Below, one piece after another: positions 1 to 5,430 of a stretch of 8,898 bases of DNA. Under the pieces are notes generated by a model. That model was not told where the DNA came from, did not search any database, and saw nothing but the letters and a program-made list of their open reading frames with translations. Position 1 is the first letter of the stretch, and each line of letters opens with the position of its first letter. Source of the stretch: Thermococcus sp. (GTDB lineage: Archaea; Methanobacteriota_B; Thermococci; Thermococcales; Thermococcaceae); contig JAMOTW010000070.1 of assembly GCA_027062125.1 (NCBI GenBank), positions 1 to 8,898 of the forward strand, in the 5' to 3' direction. The translations under genes and the position numbers were made by a program.

Positions 1-458
1 TAGCCTATCCTTCCGAAGCCGACGACTCCAAGGGTCTTGCCCTCGAGCTCGATTCCCATGGCCTGCTTCTTGGCCCAGGTGCCTTCCCTCATCTTCCTGT
101 CCGCGAAGGCTATCTTCCTGGCCACGTTGAACATGAGGGCTATGGCCAGCTCGGCGACGCTCCTGCTCGAGGCGCCGGGGCTGTTGACGACCTTTATTCC
201 GCGCTCCTTGGCGGCCTCAAGGTCTATGTTGTCCAGCCCGACGCCGGCCCTCCCGATGACCTTGAGCTTCGGAGCGGCCTCGATGACCTTCCTGGTCACC
301 TTGGGCTTGCTCCTGACGATTATAGCGTCAACGTCCCCGACGATCTCGACGAGCCTCTCCTCATCGGGGTACTCCTCGAAAACAACATCGAAACCGGCGT
401 TCTTCAAAACCTCTATGGCCTTTTCGTGTAGTGGGGCAGCAACGAGAACCTTCACCAT
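1..458 (-). CDS. serA: D-3-phosphoglycerate dehydrogenase, N-terminal part (cut by window edge)
   Basis: Oxidises 3-phosphoglycerate to 3-phosphohydroxypyruvate with NAD, the first step of serine synthesis; cytosolic. The first 152 residues are present, and the gene continues beyond base 1. The protein begins MVKVLVAAPLHEKAIEVL. It has the D-2-hydroxyacid dehydrogenase N-terminal substrate domain with VRSKPKVT and the GRAGVGLDNID block (substrate-contact region), then enters the Rossmann domain, breaking off just after the dinucleotide motif GFGRIG (about residues 147-152). As I recall it, it closely resembles the short archaeal enzyme of Pyrococcus horikoshii. Glyoxylate or hydroxypyruvate reductase is the main alternative, since the catalytic Arg/Glu/His are outside the window. 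ATG at 458 is chosen over ATG at 464 because GGTGAT (468-463) sits 4 nt upstream, the register used by the other genes here. It lies 10 bp downstream of the DUF47 gene, so it is probably the last or a later gene of the panE operon. Confidence 0.88.
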   Translation of the reverse strand, partial: MVKVLVAAPLHEKAIEVLKNAGFDVVFEEYPDEERLVEIVGDVDAIIVRSKPKVTRKVIEAAPKLKVIGRAGVGLDNIDLEAAKERGIKVVNSPGASSRSVAELAIALMFNVARKIAFADRKMREGTWAKKQAMGIELEGKTLGVVGFGRIG

Positions 459-468
459 CTCCATCACC

Positions 469-1116
469 TCATCCCCTTCTCTTTATCGCCATGAGCATGA
501 CCTGGTCGGAAGCGTCTTCCGCGCGGTCGGCTATGTCACCGATCTTCGTCAGTATCTGGTTCCAGACCAGCTTGGCGTATGTCGTAACCGTCTCGCTCTC
601 AAAAACCTTGCCCTTGACGTCGTACTCAACCTCGTCGGCCTTTTCCTCGGCGTCCTCAACGGCTTTGGCCAGCTCTATCGCCCTGTCAACGTCCGAATTC
701 AGGGCGTTGACGGCTTCGATGAGAACCCCGTACGTCTTGACCGACGAGTCCACGAGGCCCAGTATCTCGTCCTTGAGCTCCTCGGGGACCTTCGGTCTCG
801 CCAGGATGAGCGTGTGGGCCGCGCTCTCCGCCGCGTCCGCCACCTGGTCTATGAGCTCGCTCAGCCTTACGTAGTCGCCCCTGTTCGCGGGCAGGAATGC
901 ACCCTCGTAGAGCATCGTCTCAATGCTCCTCCTCAGGGTGTCGGCCTTGCTCTCAAGCTCGTCGACCTCCCTTTCAAAGGCCCTGGCCCTCTCAAAGTCA
1001 CCGTCGAGGTACGAAACCATCAGCTCCCTGAAGGCCACGAGGGACTCGTTGACGACCTTGAGATGGCTTTCGATCGCCTCAAAAACGCTACTCTCCTTAC
1101 CACCGAATATGGGCAT
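469..1116 (-). CDS. DUF47 / PhoU-like family protein (TIGR00153 type)
   Basis: An all-helical cytosolic protein of 215 residues, the usual length for the archaeal DUF47 (PF01865) family. Members resemble PhoU; several bind metal clusters and are commonly encoded next to Pit-type phosphate permeases, so a role in regulating phosphate uptake is inferred, not shown. Visible signs are the family N-terminus MPIFGGKESSVFEAI, two acidic PhoU-like motifs EREVDELESKAD (48-59) and EDAEEKADEVEYD (154-166), and no membrane segment or signal peptide. The start is ATG at 1116, preceded by GGAGG with 8 nt spacing. A GTG at 1143 would add nine residues and overlap panE, and is less likely. The gene is 16 bp downstream of panE and 10 bp upstream of serA, a probable operon. 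The only phosphate permease in the window is about 5.6 kb away, on the same strand but in a separate unit. Confidence 0.88.
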   Translation of the reverse strand: MPIFGGKESSVFEAIESHLKVVNESLVAFRELMVSYLDGDFERARAFEREVDELESKADTLRRSIETMLYEGAFLPANRGDYVRLSELIDQVADAAESAAHTLILARPKVPEELKDEILGLVDSSVKTYGVLIEAVNALNSDVDRAIELAKAVEDAEEKADEVEYDVKGKVFESETVTTYAKLVWNQILTKIGDIADRAEDASDQVMLMAIKRRG

Positions 1117-1132
1117 CTCGGACCCCTCCAGT

Positions 1133-2047
1133 TTAGACTTCACCGCCCTGTTTATTTAGGTTTTCCTTCGCTTTGATCAGTGCCCAGAGCAGTTCATTCC
1201 TCGGCGCATCCAGACCCACGGACTGGGCGTACTCGACGATTTTCCCGTGGATGTAGTCCACCTCCGTCCTCTTCCCGCGCATTATGTCCTGCAGGGTCGA
1301 GTTGTAGTTCTCCCTCGTCCTCTCTATGGTGTCCCAGAGAAGCTCCAAGGGGTGTATCTCGAACTCCACGCCGAGCTGCTGCGCGACGAGACAGCCTTCC
1401 CTTGCAATATCCACGGAGATCCCCTCGAGGTAGGGGTCGTCCTTGAGGACGCCGTTCTTAACCCCAAGAACCGTTCCGAGGCCGTTGATGACGGAGTTTA
1501 CTATCGCCTTCGCCCACTTCCACCCGATTATGTTCTCACTGACCGAGACTTCCAGACCCGCTTTCCTAAAGACCCCCGCAACGGTCCCCACGAAGGGCTC
1601 GTTCCCCGTAGGGTACTTCCCTATCACGGTTACCCCCTTCCCCGTCCAGCGCACGTGGCCCCACTCGACGAGCATGGCACCGTTGGTGGTCACACCGCCC
1701 ATAACCTTCGGTGTCTCCTTCAGAGCCAGCTCCTCGTTGCCGAGGCCGTTCTGGACGCTCAGAATCCACGTCCCCGGCCCTATGCACTCCCTCGCGCACT
1801 CTAATGCAGCCTTTGTCGAGTAGGACTTCGTGGCCAGAATCAGCAGATCCGGGGGCTCTTCTGGGGCGTAGAGGCTCGCCCTCGGGTGAACCGTGAACTC
1901 CTCAACGCCCGAGACGTGCAGACCGTTCTCGTTTATCGCCCTCACCTGATTTTCCCTTCCGATGAGCGTTACATCGTTTCCGGCCCTCGCGAGGAGGGCG
2001 CCGAAGAGGGAACCTATGCTTCCCGCACCGAGCACGTAAATCCTCAT
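1133..2047 (-). CDS. panE: 2-dehydropantoate 2-reductase (ketopantoate reductase)
   Basis: Reduces 2-dehydropantoate to pantoate, a step of coenzyme A synthesis; cytosolic. The protein has 304 residues, typical of the family. The N-terminal Rossmann fold carries GAGSIG (7-12), and the NAD(P)-binding half ends around SVQNG (N100). The C-terminal helical domain has the catalytic signature K180-x3-N184-x3-N188 in WKWAKAIVNSVINGL, matching Lys176/Asn180/Asn184 of the E. coli enzyme, and RTEVDYIHGKI supplies the conserved Glu262 (E. coli Glu256). Archaea of this order make pantoate this way and phosphorylate it with pantoate kinase; the characterised Thermococcus kodakarensis enzyme is reported to be inhibited by CoA. 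The ATG at 2047 has GGTGGT three bases upstream. It is the first gene of the panE-DUF47-serA unit, reading away from trmJ across a 45-bp shared promoter region. All expected catalytic residues are present. Confidence 0.93.
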   Translation of the reverse strand: MRIYVLGAGSIGSLFGALLARAGNDVTLIGRENQVRAINENGLHVSGVEEFTVHPRASLYAPEEPPDLLILATKSYSTKAALECARECIGPGTWILSVQNGLGNEELALKETPKVMGGVTTNGAMLVEWGHVRWTGKGVTVIGKYPTGNEPFVGTVAGVFRKAGLEVSVSENIIGWKWAKAIVNSVINGLGTVLGVKNGVLKDDPYLEGISVDIAREGCLVAQQLGVEFEIHPLELLWDTIERTRENYNSTLQDIMRGKRTEVDYIHGKIVEYAQSVGLDAPRNELLWALIKAKENLNKQGGEV

Positions 2048-2092
2048 CTCACCACCAAAAGCGTTTAAAGCCCCATCCTTAAAGCCTTAGCG
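2048..2092. promoter_or_regulatory. Divergent promoter region between panE and trmJ
   Basis: These 45 bp hold two TATA-like elements. TTTAAA at 2064-2069 is about 26 bp before the trmJ ATG, which would place the transcript start at or next to that ATG, giving a leaderless mRNA; no Shine-Dalgarno sequence precedes trmJ, which agrees. On the minus strand, TTTAAG (2083-2078) would start transcription near 2055, giving panE a leader of only a few bases that contains GGTGGT. Assignments are inferred from spacing. Confidence 0.6.
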
Positions 2093-2809
2093 ATGATAAG
2101 TGTCGTTCTCGTGGAGCCGGAGGGGCCGGCCAACATCGGCATGGTCGCGAGGACCATGAAGAACTTCGGTTTCTCCAGGCTAGTGCTCGTAAACCCAAAC
2201 CTCGCGGAGGAGAGCTACAGCTACGCCGTCCACGCCAAGGACGTTCTGGAGAACGCTCTCGTTCTGGAAGAATTCGAGGATGCGCTTGAACTCTTCGACA
2301 TCGCGGTTGGGACCACCGGAAAGACAGGAAAGAACTATCTACCGGACAGGGCGCCGCTGATGCCCTGGGAGCTGAGGGAGACGCTAAAGGGTTACCCTGG
2401 CAGAGTGGGACTCTTCTTCGGGCGGGAGAGCATCGGTCTGAAGAACGGAGAGCTGGCGAGGATGGACCTCACGGTGACCATACCGACGAGTGATTCCTAC
2501 CCGGTCATGAACCTCGCCCAGGCGGTTGCAGTGGTTCTCTACGAGCTTTCGAAGAGAAAACCGGAGCCAGTTGTGAAGGCGCTGAAGCCGGCGACGAGAG
2601 CGGAGAAGGAACAGCTCGTGAAGACCTGGGCGGGACTCCTCGAGGCACTCGACTACCCGAAGGACGCCGAGAGGAGGGAGGTTTTTACAAAAATCTTCAG
2701 GCGCTTCGTGGGGAGGGCCGTCCTCTACGGCAGGGAGGTTCACACGCTGATGGGCCCCCTGAGAAAGGCGAAGCTCAGGCTGGAGGAATGCAAGGATGCT
2801 GAGTGTTGA
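2093..2809 (+). CDS. trmJ: TrmJ/SpoU-family tRNA 2'-O-ribose methyltransferase
   Basis: An AdoMet-dependent SPOUT-class RNA 2'-O-methyltransferase of 238 residues; the archaeal TrmJ group methylates the ribose of nucleotide 32 in the tRNA anticodon loop. The three SpoU motifs are visible: motif 1 with EPEGPANIGMVARTMKNFGF (8-27; Asn14 and Arg20), motif 2 with GLFFGRESIGLKNGEL (106-121; Glu112), and motif 3, IPTSDSYPVMNLAQAV (130-145; Asn140), which forms the trefoil-knot AdoMet site. The C-terminal 80 residues are basic and helical, as in TrmJ, and may aid tRNA binding or dimer contacts. The ATG at 2093 follows no Shine-Dalgarno sequence and is probably leaderless. Its last 14 bases overlap the start of ogt, so the two are co-transcribed and probably translationally coupled. 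Substrate specificity (Cm32, Um32 or another site) cannot be read from the sequence. Confidence 0.88.
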   Translation: MISVVLVEPEGPANIGMVARTMKNFGFSRLVLVNPNLAEESYSYAVHAKDVLENALVLEEFEDALELFDIAVGTTGKTGKNYLPDRAPLMPWELRETLKGYPGRVGLFFGRESIGLKNGELARMDLTVTIPTSDSYPVMNLAQAVAVVLYELSKRKPEPVVKALKPATRAEKEQLVKTWAGLLEALDYPKDAERREVFTKIFRRFVGRAVLYGREVHTLMGPLRKAKLRLEECKDAEC

Positions 2810-3335
2810 CGTCTTTGAGATAGCCGGCAGGAAGGTCCGGATAGCGGTTTTCTGGCGGGAGAAGATCCAGGGGATAACATTCGCGCTCGACAGGGAGCAG
2901 TTCGAGAGGAACGTTGAGCGCATGTCGGGGTTTTTGAGGAAGAGGGGCGTTGACGTCGATCTAAGCCGCAGAAGCTCGGATTACCCATCCCTCGTCAGGG
3001 ACGTCATCCTCGGAAGAACCGACAACGCCGACGTTTTGGATGAGCTGTCCTTCGAGGGCGTTACACCCTTCGAGAGACGCGTTTACGAGTGGCTCACGAA
3101 AAACGTTAAAAGAGGTAACGTTATAACCTACGGTAACCTTGCGAGGGCTCTCGGCACCTCTCCGAGGGCCATCGGAGGGGCCATGAAAAGGAATCCCTAC
3201 CCGATAGTAGTTCCCTGTCACAGGGTGGTGGCTAAAGACGGAATCGGCTACTACACCCCAAGACTGGACGAAAAAGTGTTCCTGCTGAAAATAGAGGGGG
3301 TGGAAGGATGGACAAGCTCAAAGCGTACCTCATAG
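2796..3335 (+). CDS. ogt: Methylated-DNA--protein-cysteine methyltransferase (O6-alkylguanine-DNA alkyltransferase)
   Basis: A suicide DNA repair protein that transfers an alkyl group from O6-alkylguanine to its own cysteine. It has 179 residues, close to the characterised Thermococcus kodakarensis protein, whose active-site residue is also Cys141. The N-terminal part (about 1-85) is the variable ribonuclease-H-like domain. The conserved C-terminal domain (about 90-168) has the helix-turn-helix segment RGNVITYGNLARALGTSPRA with Arg124 as the likely arginine finger, the Asn hinge at 133, and the active site PCHRVV with Cys141. The usual GGYxxG loop appears as GIGYYTP. GGAGG lies 9 nt before the ATG. 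The gene overlaps trmJ by 14 bases and the next gene by 28, placing it in the middle of a tightly packed operon. Confidence 0.94.
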   Translation: MLSVDVFEIAGRKVRIAVFWREKIQGITFALDREQFERNVERMSGFLRKRGVDVDLSRRSSDYPSLVRDVILGRTDNADVLDELSFEGVTPFERRVYEWLTKNVKRGNVITYGNLARALGTSPRAIGGAMKRNPYPIVVPCHRVVAKDGIGYYTPRLDEKVFLLKIEGVEGWTSSKRTS

Positions 3336-4336
3336 GATTTCTGGTTGCAATAATAGCCATTGCGGCAGGCATAGTCTGGTACGGCGGCTGGAAGCTGTTG
3401 CTCCAAGTAATACTCACTCTCGGATTCCTCGGCGTCACGTTGATGTTGCTCTTCTTCACGGGACTGACGTTCTACGCCGAGAGCTGGAAGTACGGGACGA
3501 TACTGGCGATTTTCACGGCCATAAGCGGCTACGGCCTCTACCTGAGCGCAACCTGGCAGAGGCTCAACGTCGTGGCCGGGATCATCGTCTTCTTCATCGC
3601 AGTCGTCGCCTTTGGAATCTGGTACATCAGCGAGCCCGACCTGGGCCTGGTGGACCGCTTCAAGAGCGCCGAGAGCCTCGAGAAAGCGGGCAAGTACAAA
3701 CAGGCCGCCAGAAAGTATGAGAAGGCCGGGAACTACCTGAAGGCGGCGGAGATGTACGAGAAGCTCGGCTGGATGGAGAGCGCCGCATGGGCCTACGAGA
3801 AGGCCGAGAAGTACGAGAGAGCCGCCGAGATATACGAGGAGCTCTACGAGAAGGAGAAGGACACCTACTACCTCAAGGAGGCTCACGAGTACTGGAAGAA
3901 GGCCGGGAACATGGAGCGCGCAGCCAAGGCCCTTGAGAGGTACGCCGAGGAGGAGCCGTGGTTCTGGGAAGACGTGGCGAAGCTCTACGAGGAGCTTGGA
4001 AACGAGGAGAAGGCCAGGGAGGCATGGGAGAGGGCCCTTGAGTATTACAAGAAGGAGGCCGAGGAGGAGGGTGTCTTTTACGAGGACGTCGGCAACATAG
4101 CGAGGAAGCTCGGCATGGAGAAGCTCGCCAGGGAAGCCTATGAGAAGTTCCTCGAGTACTGCCTCAAGGAGGCCGAGGAGGACCCGATGTGGTGGAAGCA
4201 CGTCGCCGAAGCCTACGACTACCTGGGCGAGAAGGAGAAGGCGGAAGAGGCCAGAAAGAAGTACGAGGAGTACCGGGCAAAGATAATGAGGGCCAACGAG
4301 GAAACCTCGAAGTTCCCGGAGGAGAATGTGGAGTAG
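3308..4336 (+). CDS. Membrane-anchored TPR-like repeat protein, function unknown
   Basis: A 342-residue protein I cannot match to a named family. The first 110 residues form four predicted membrane helices (about 5-25, 30-53, 62-81, 86-108). The remainder is a soluble, highly charged helical repeat region, probably facing the cytosol. Residues 128-179 are four tandem 13-residue units of the form G-x-Y-x-x-A-A-x-x-Y-E-K-x. Residues 219-332 are three 38-residue units opening (F/W)-(W/Y)-(E/K)-(D/H)-V and containing L-G-x-E-x-x-A. These resemble TPR or SNAP-like helical repeats that mediate protein-protein contacts, so a membrane-tethered scaffold is a reasonable inference. The ATG has GGTGGA 3 nt upstream and overlaps the ogt end by 28 bases, so it is the last gene of the trmJ-ogt operon. 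It ends 7 bp from the convergent small gene, with no T-run terminator visible between them. Confidence 0.85.
   Translation: MDKLKAYLIGFLVAIIAIAAGIVWYGGWKLLLQVILTLGFLGVTLMLLFFTGLTFYAESWKYGTILAIFTAISGYGLYLSATWQRLNVVAGIIVFFIAVVAFGIWYISEPDLGLVDRFKSAESLEKAGKYKQAARKYEKAGNYLKAAEMYEKLGWMESAAWAYEKAEKYERAAEIYEELYEKEKDTYYLKEAHEYWKKAGNMERAAKALERYAEEEPWFWEDVAKLYEELGNEEKAREAWERALEYYKKEAEEEGVFYEDVGNIARKLGMEKLAREAYEKFLEYCLKEAEEDPMWWKHVAEAYDYLGEKEKAEEARKKYEEYRAKIMRANEETSKFPEENVE
3689..3844 (+). repeat. Four tandem 39-bp (13-residue) coding repeats
   Basis: Four consecutive in-frame units encode GKYKQAARKYEKA, GNYLKAAEMYEKL, GWMESAAWAYEKA and EKYERAAEIYEEL. The Y/M, A-A, Y and E-K/E positions are kept, with no insertions between units. 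The DNA has diverged more than the protein, so this is an old duplication held by structure and not a recent tandem expansion. Confidence 0.85.
3962..4303 (+). repeat. Three tandem 114-bp (38-residue) coding repeats
   Basis: In-frame units start at FWEDVAKLYEELG, FYEDVGNIARKLG and WWKHVAEAYDYLG, exactly 38 residues apart. Each continues with an E-rich helix containing (E)KAREA or a similar sequence, then an EYY/EYC/EEY helix. The unit is a little longer than the 34-residue TPR consensus, which suggests extended helices or loops. Confidence 0.8.
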
Positions 4337-4343
4337 TTCCAGA

Positions 4344-4526
4344 CTAATACAGCTCCCCAGTTTCCTCCAGCTCCTCGAGTTCCTTCTCGATTTCCCTCTC
4401 CTTTCTCTCAGCGTACCTTTCCATCCAGTCGAAGAGGAACCAGGCCGCCAGGAGAATCAGGGCTATACCCAAGAAGCCGAATATAATCTGGAAGTCCGTG
4501 GGAACCGTCTGTGGGATGTAGGACAT
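4344..4526 (-). CDS. Small single-span membrane protein, function unknown
   Basis: A 60-residue protein with a short polar N-terminus, one strongly hydrophobic helix (about 13-33, FQIIFGFLGIALILLAAWFLF), and a charged tail rich in Glu, Arg and Lys (about 35-57) that should form a straight helix or coiled coil. The tail carries both charges, so orientation is uncertain. ATG at 4526 is preferred because GGTGGG lies 3 nt upstream. A GTG at 4556 would add ten residues and could be a leaderless start, since the TATA-like element at 4576-4584 is correctly placed for it. I do not recognise the family. Support for a real gene is the membrane-plus-coil composition, the ribosome binding site, the promoter, and its neat fit between two other genes. 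It diverges from NAC and converges on the TPR-like gene. Confidence 0.7.
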   Translation of the reverse strand: MSYIPQTVPTDFQIIFGFLGIALILLAAWFLFDWMERYAERKEREIEKELEELEETGELY

Positions 4527-4614
4527 ACTCCCACCGAAGGGGATTTCGCGGGACACCTAAAAAACTTTGCCAACCTTTTTAAAATCAGAGTGGAACTCTC
4601 CCCAGGTGGTAGCG
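4527..4614. promoter_or_regulatory. Divergent promoter region with a symmetric TATA element (small membrane protein / NAC)
   Basis: TTTTTAAAA at 4576-4584 is nearly self-complementary and is the only good TATA-like element between the two genes. It would put plus-strand transcription near 4605, giving NAC a leader of about 10 nt that contains GGTGGT (4605-4610). On the minus strand transcription would begin near 4555, giving the small gene a leader of about 30 nt containing GGTGGG. One element may serve both directions. BRE matches are weak on both sides. Confidence 0.55.
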
Positions 4615-4950
4615 ATGATGGGGATGAACCCGCGGCAGATGAAGAAGCTCATGCGCCAGATGGGCATCAAGATGGAGGAGCTCGATGGCGTCAAGGAAGT
4701 CATAATCAGGATGGAGAACAAGGAGATAGTCCTTAAGGAGCCGGTCATCACGATAATAACCGCGCAGGGCGAGAAGAGCTATCAGATCGTCCCGGGAAGT
4801 GAGGAGGTCAGGGCCATCGTGAAGGTATCGGAGGAGGACATAAAGCTCGTTATGGAGCAGGCTGGAGTGGATTACGATACCGCGAGAAAGGCCCTAGAGG
4901 AGGCAGAGGGAGACCTCGCGGAGGCAATACTTAAACTGAGCGGGGAATGA
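4615..4950 (+). CDS. nac: Archaeal nascent polypeptide-associated complex protein (NAC)
   Basis: A homodimeric ribosome-associated chaperone that contacts nascent chains near the tunnel exit. It has 111 residues, as expected for archaeal NAC. It opens MMGMNPRQMKKLMRQMGIKM, basic and Met-rich, matching the archaeal family; this segment fits ribosome contact. The NAC beta-barrel domain follows (about 20-70, including VKEVIIRMENKEIVLKEP and ITAQGEKSYQIVPG). A C-terminal UBA domain covers about 72-110 (SEEDIKLVMEQAGVDYDTAR, then EEAEGDLAEAILKL). ATG at 4615 has GGTGGT 4 nt upstream; the adjacent ATG at 4618 differs by one residue. Upstream in-frame TTG at 4567 would overlap the promoter and is rejected. 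It is a monocistronic unit that ends at a hairpin shared with the convergent AhpD-like gene. Confidence 0.95.
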   Translation: MMGMNPRQMKKLMRQMGIKMEELDGVKEVIIRMENKEIVLKEPVITIITAQGEKSYQIVPGSEEVRAIVKVSEEDIKLVMEQAGVDYDTARKALEEAEGDLAEAILKLSGE

Positions 4951-4955
4951 AAAAG

Positions 4956-4974
4956 AAAAGGCATCATGCCTTTT
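4956..4974. terminator. Perfect hairpin between convergent NAC and AhpD-like genes, likely bidirectional terminator
   Basis: AAAAGGCAT-C-ATGCCTTTT is an exact 9-bp inverted repeat around one base. With G/G mismatches skipped, A/T pairing continues outward. On the plus strand the right arm runs into TTTTGTTCTTTTT. On the minus strand the other arm runs into CTTTTCTTTTT. T-rich tracts are the main archaeal termination signal, and both orientations have one here. The hairpin includes the TGA of the AhpD-like gene (4966-4964) and begins 5 bases after the NAC stop. Confidence 0.7.
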
Positions 4975-5320
4975 GTTCTTTTTCGAACTTCTCTATGGCC
5001 TTCACGAGCGGGATGAGATGCATCAGCGCTGGGCCACCGGCCATGAGAACCGCCACGAGGCCGGCTTCGATGAGCTCCTCGGGCTTTGCGCCGGCGGCGA
5101 GGGCCTTCTGGGTGTGGAGGTAGATGCACCACTCGCAGCCAGCGGCTATACCTAAGGCAAGGGCTATGAGCTCCTTCTCACGGGTTGTCAGTGCCTTGTT
5201 GTCAAGGGTCTCACGCAGGAAGCGGGAGAAGGCGGCAATCTCCTTCGGGTGCTCCTTTCCGAGTTTGTCAAGCAGCTCCTCTATTTCCTTAAGTTTGACG
5301 CTAACTTCGTCGCAGTCCAC
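4964..5320 (-). CDS. Carboxymuconolactone decarboxylase / AhpD-like family protein
   Basis: A small helical protein of 118 residues from the CMD/AhpD superfamily (PF02627). The family hallmark is AAGCEWCIYLHTQKALAAGA, giving CxxCxxxH (Cys62, Cys65, His69), preceded by the conserved TTREKELIALALGIA helix and followed by PEELIEAGLVAVLMAGG. A CxxC pair with this His fits a thiol-disulfide or alkylhydroperoxidase-like activity as in AhpD, but many family members are uncharacterised, so the substrate is unknown. No membrane segment or signal peptide is present. The start is GTG at 5320, with GGTGGT 4 nt upstream. GTG at 5329 would add three residues and could be a leaderless start. It diverges from hflX; the shared intergenic region holds a match to the SurR redox-regulator site, which would suit a redox protein. 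Confidence 0.85.
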   Translation of the reverse strand: MDCDEVSVKLKEIEELLDKLGKEHPKEIAAFSRFLRETLDNKALTTREKELIALALGIAAGCEWCIYLHTQKALAAGAKPEELIEAGLVAVLMAGGPALMHLIPLVKAIEKFEKEQKA

Positions 5321-5329
5321 GGGGACCAC

Positions 5330-5430
5330 CGTAAATAACTCGCGTTCCGGGTTTAAAGGCCTATCTCCAACTTTAGGTTGGAAACCAGCCGTTCCAAAAG
5401 ACTATAAACCCCGCCGAATAGGTGGATACG
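5330..5430. promoter_or_regulatory. Divergent promoter region between AhpD-like gene and hflX
   Basis: For the minus-strand gene, TTTAAA (5357-5352) preceded by a GC-rich BRE-like stretch would start transcription near 5330, giving a leader of about 10 nt that begins at the ribosome binding site. For hflX, CTATAAAC (5401-5408 region) is about 25 bp before the ATG at 5431, so its leader would be very short; GGTGGA (5421-5426) lies 4 nt before the ATG. The palindromic TTTAAA might also serve hflX with a leader of about 50 nt. Between the two TATA elements sits the symmetric AAC/GTT array described separately. Confidence 0.65.
5369..5393. promoter_or_regulatory. Candidate SurR operator, AACn5GTTn3AACn5GTT
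   Basis: The bases read AAC-tttag-GTT-gga-AAC-cagcc-GTT. GTTn3AAC is the core site reported for SurR, the sulfur-responsive redox regulator of Pyrococcus furiosus and relatives, and GTTn3AACn5GTT is its extended form. Here the extension is present on both sides, so the whole 25 bp is symmetric in its key bases. It lies just upstream of the BRE/TATA on the minus strand (AhpD-like) and just upstream of the TATA on the plus strand (hflX), positions compatible with activation. SurR binding is inferred from the motif only. Confidence 0.6.

Noticed and set aside
37..1176. Long plus-strand open frame (379 codons) spanning serA and DUF47
   Set aside because: Ser/Leu/Arg-rich shadow of two well-supported minus-strand genes; it crosses both genes and matches no family.
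3251..4201. Long minus-strand open frame (316 codons) opposite ogt and the TPR-like gene
   Set aside because: It is the antisense of Glu/Lys-rich coding sequence (GAG, AAG), which gives Leu-rich frames with few stops. It has no ribosome binding site, and the plus-strand genes fully explain the region.
5398..5408. AGACTATA near hflX as a second copy of the pit palindrome half-site
   Set aside because: It differs from AGTCTATA in orientation and base order, has no partner arm, and is better explained as the hflX TATA box.
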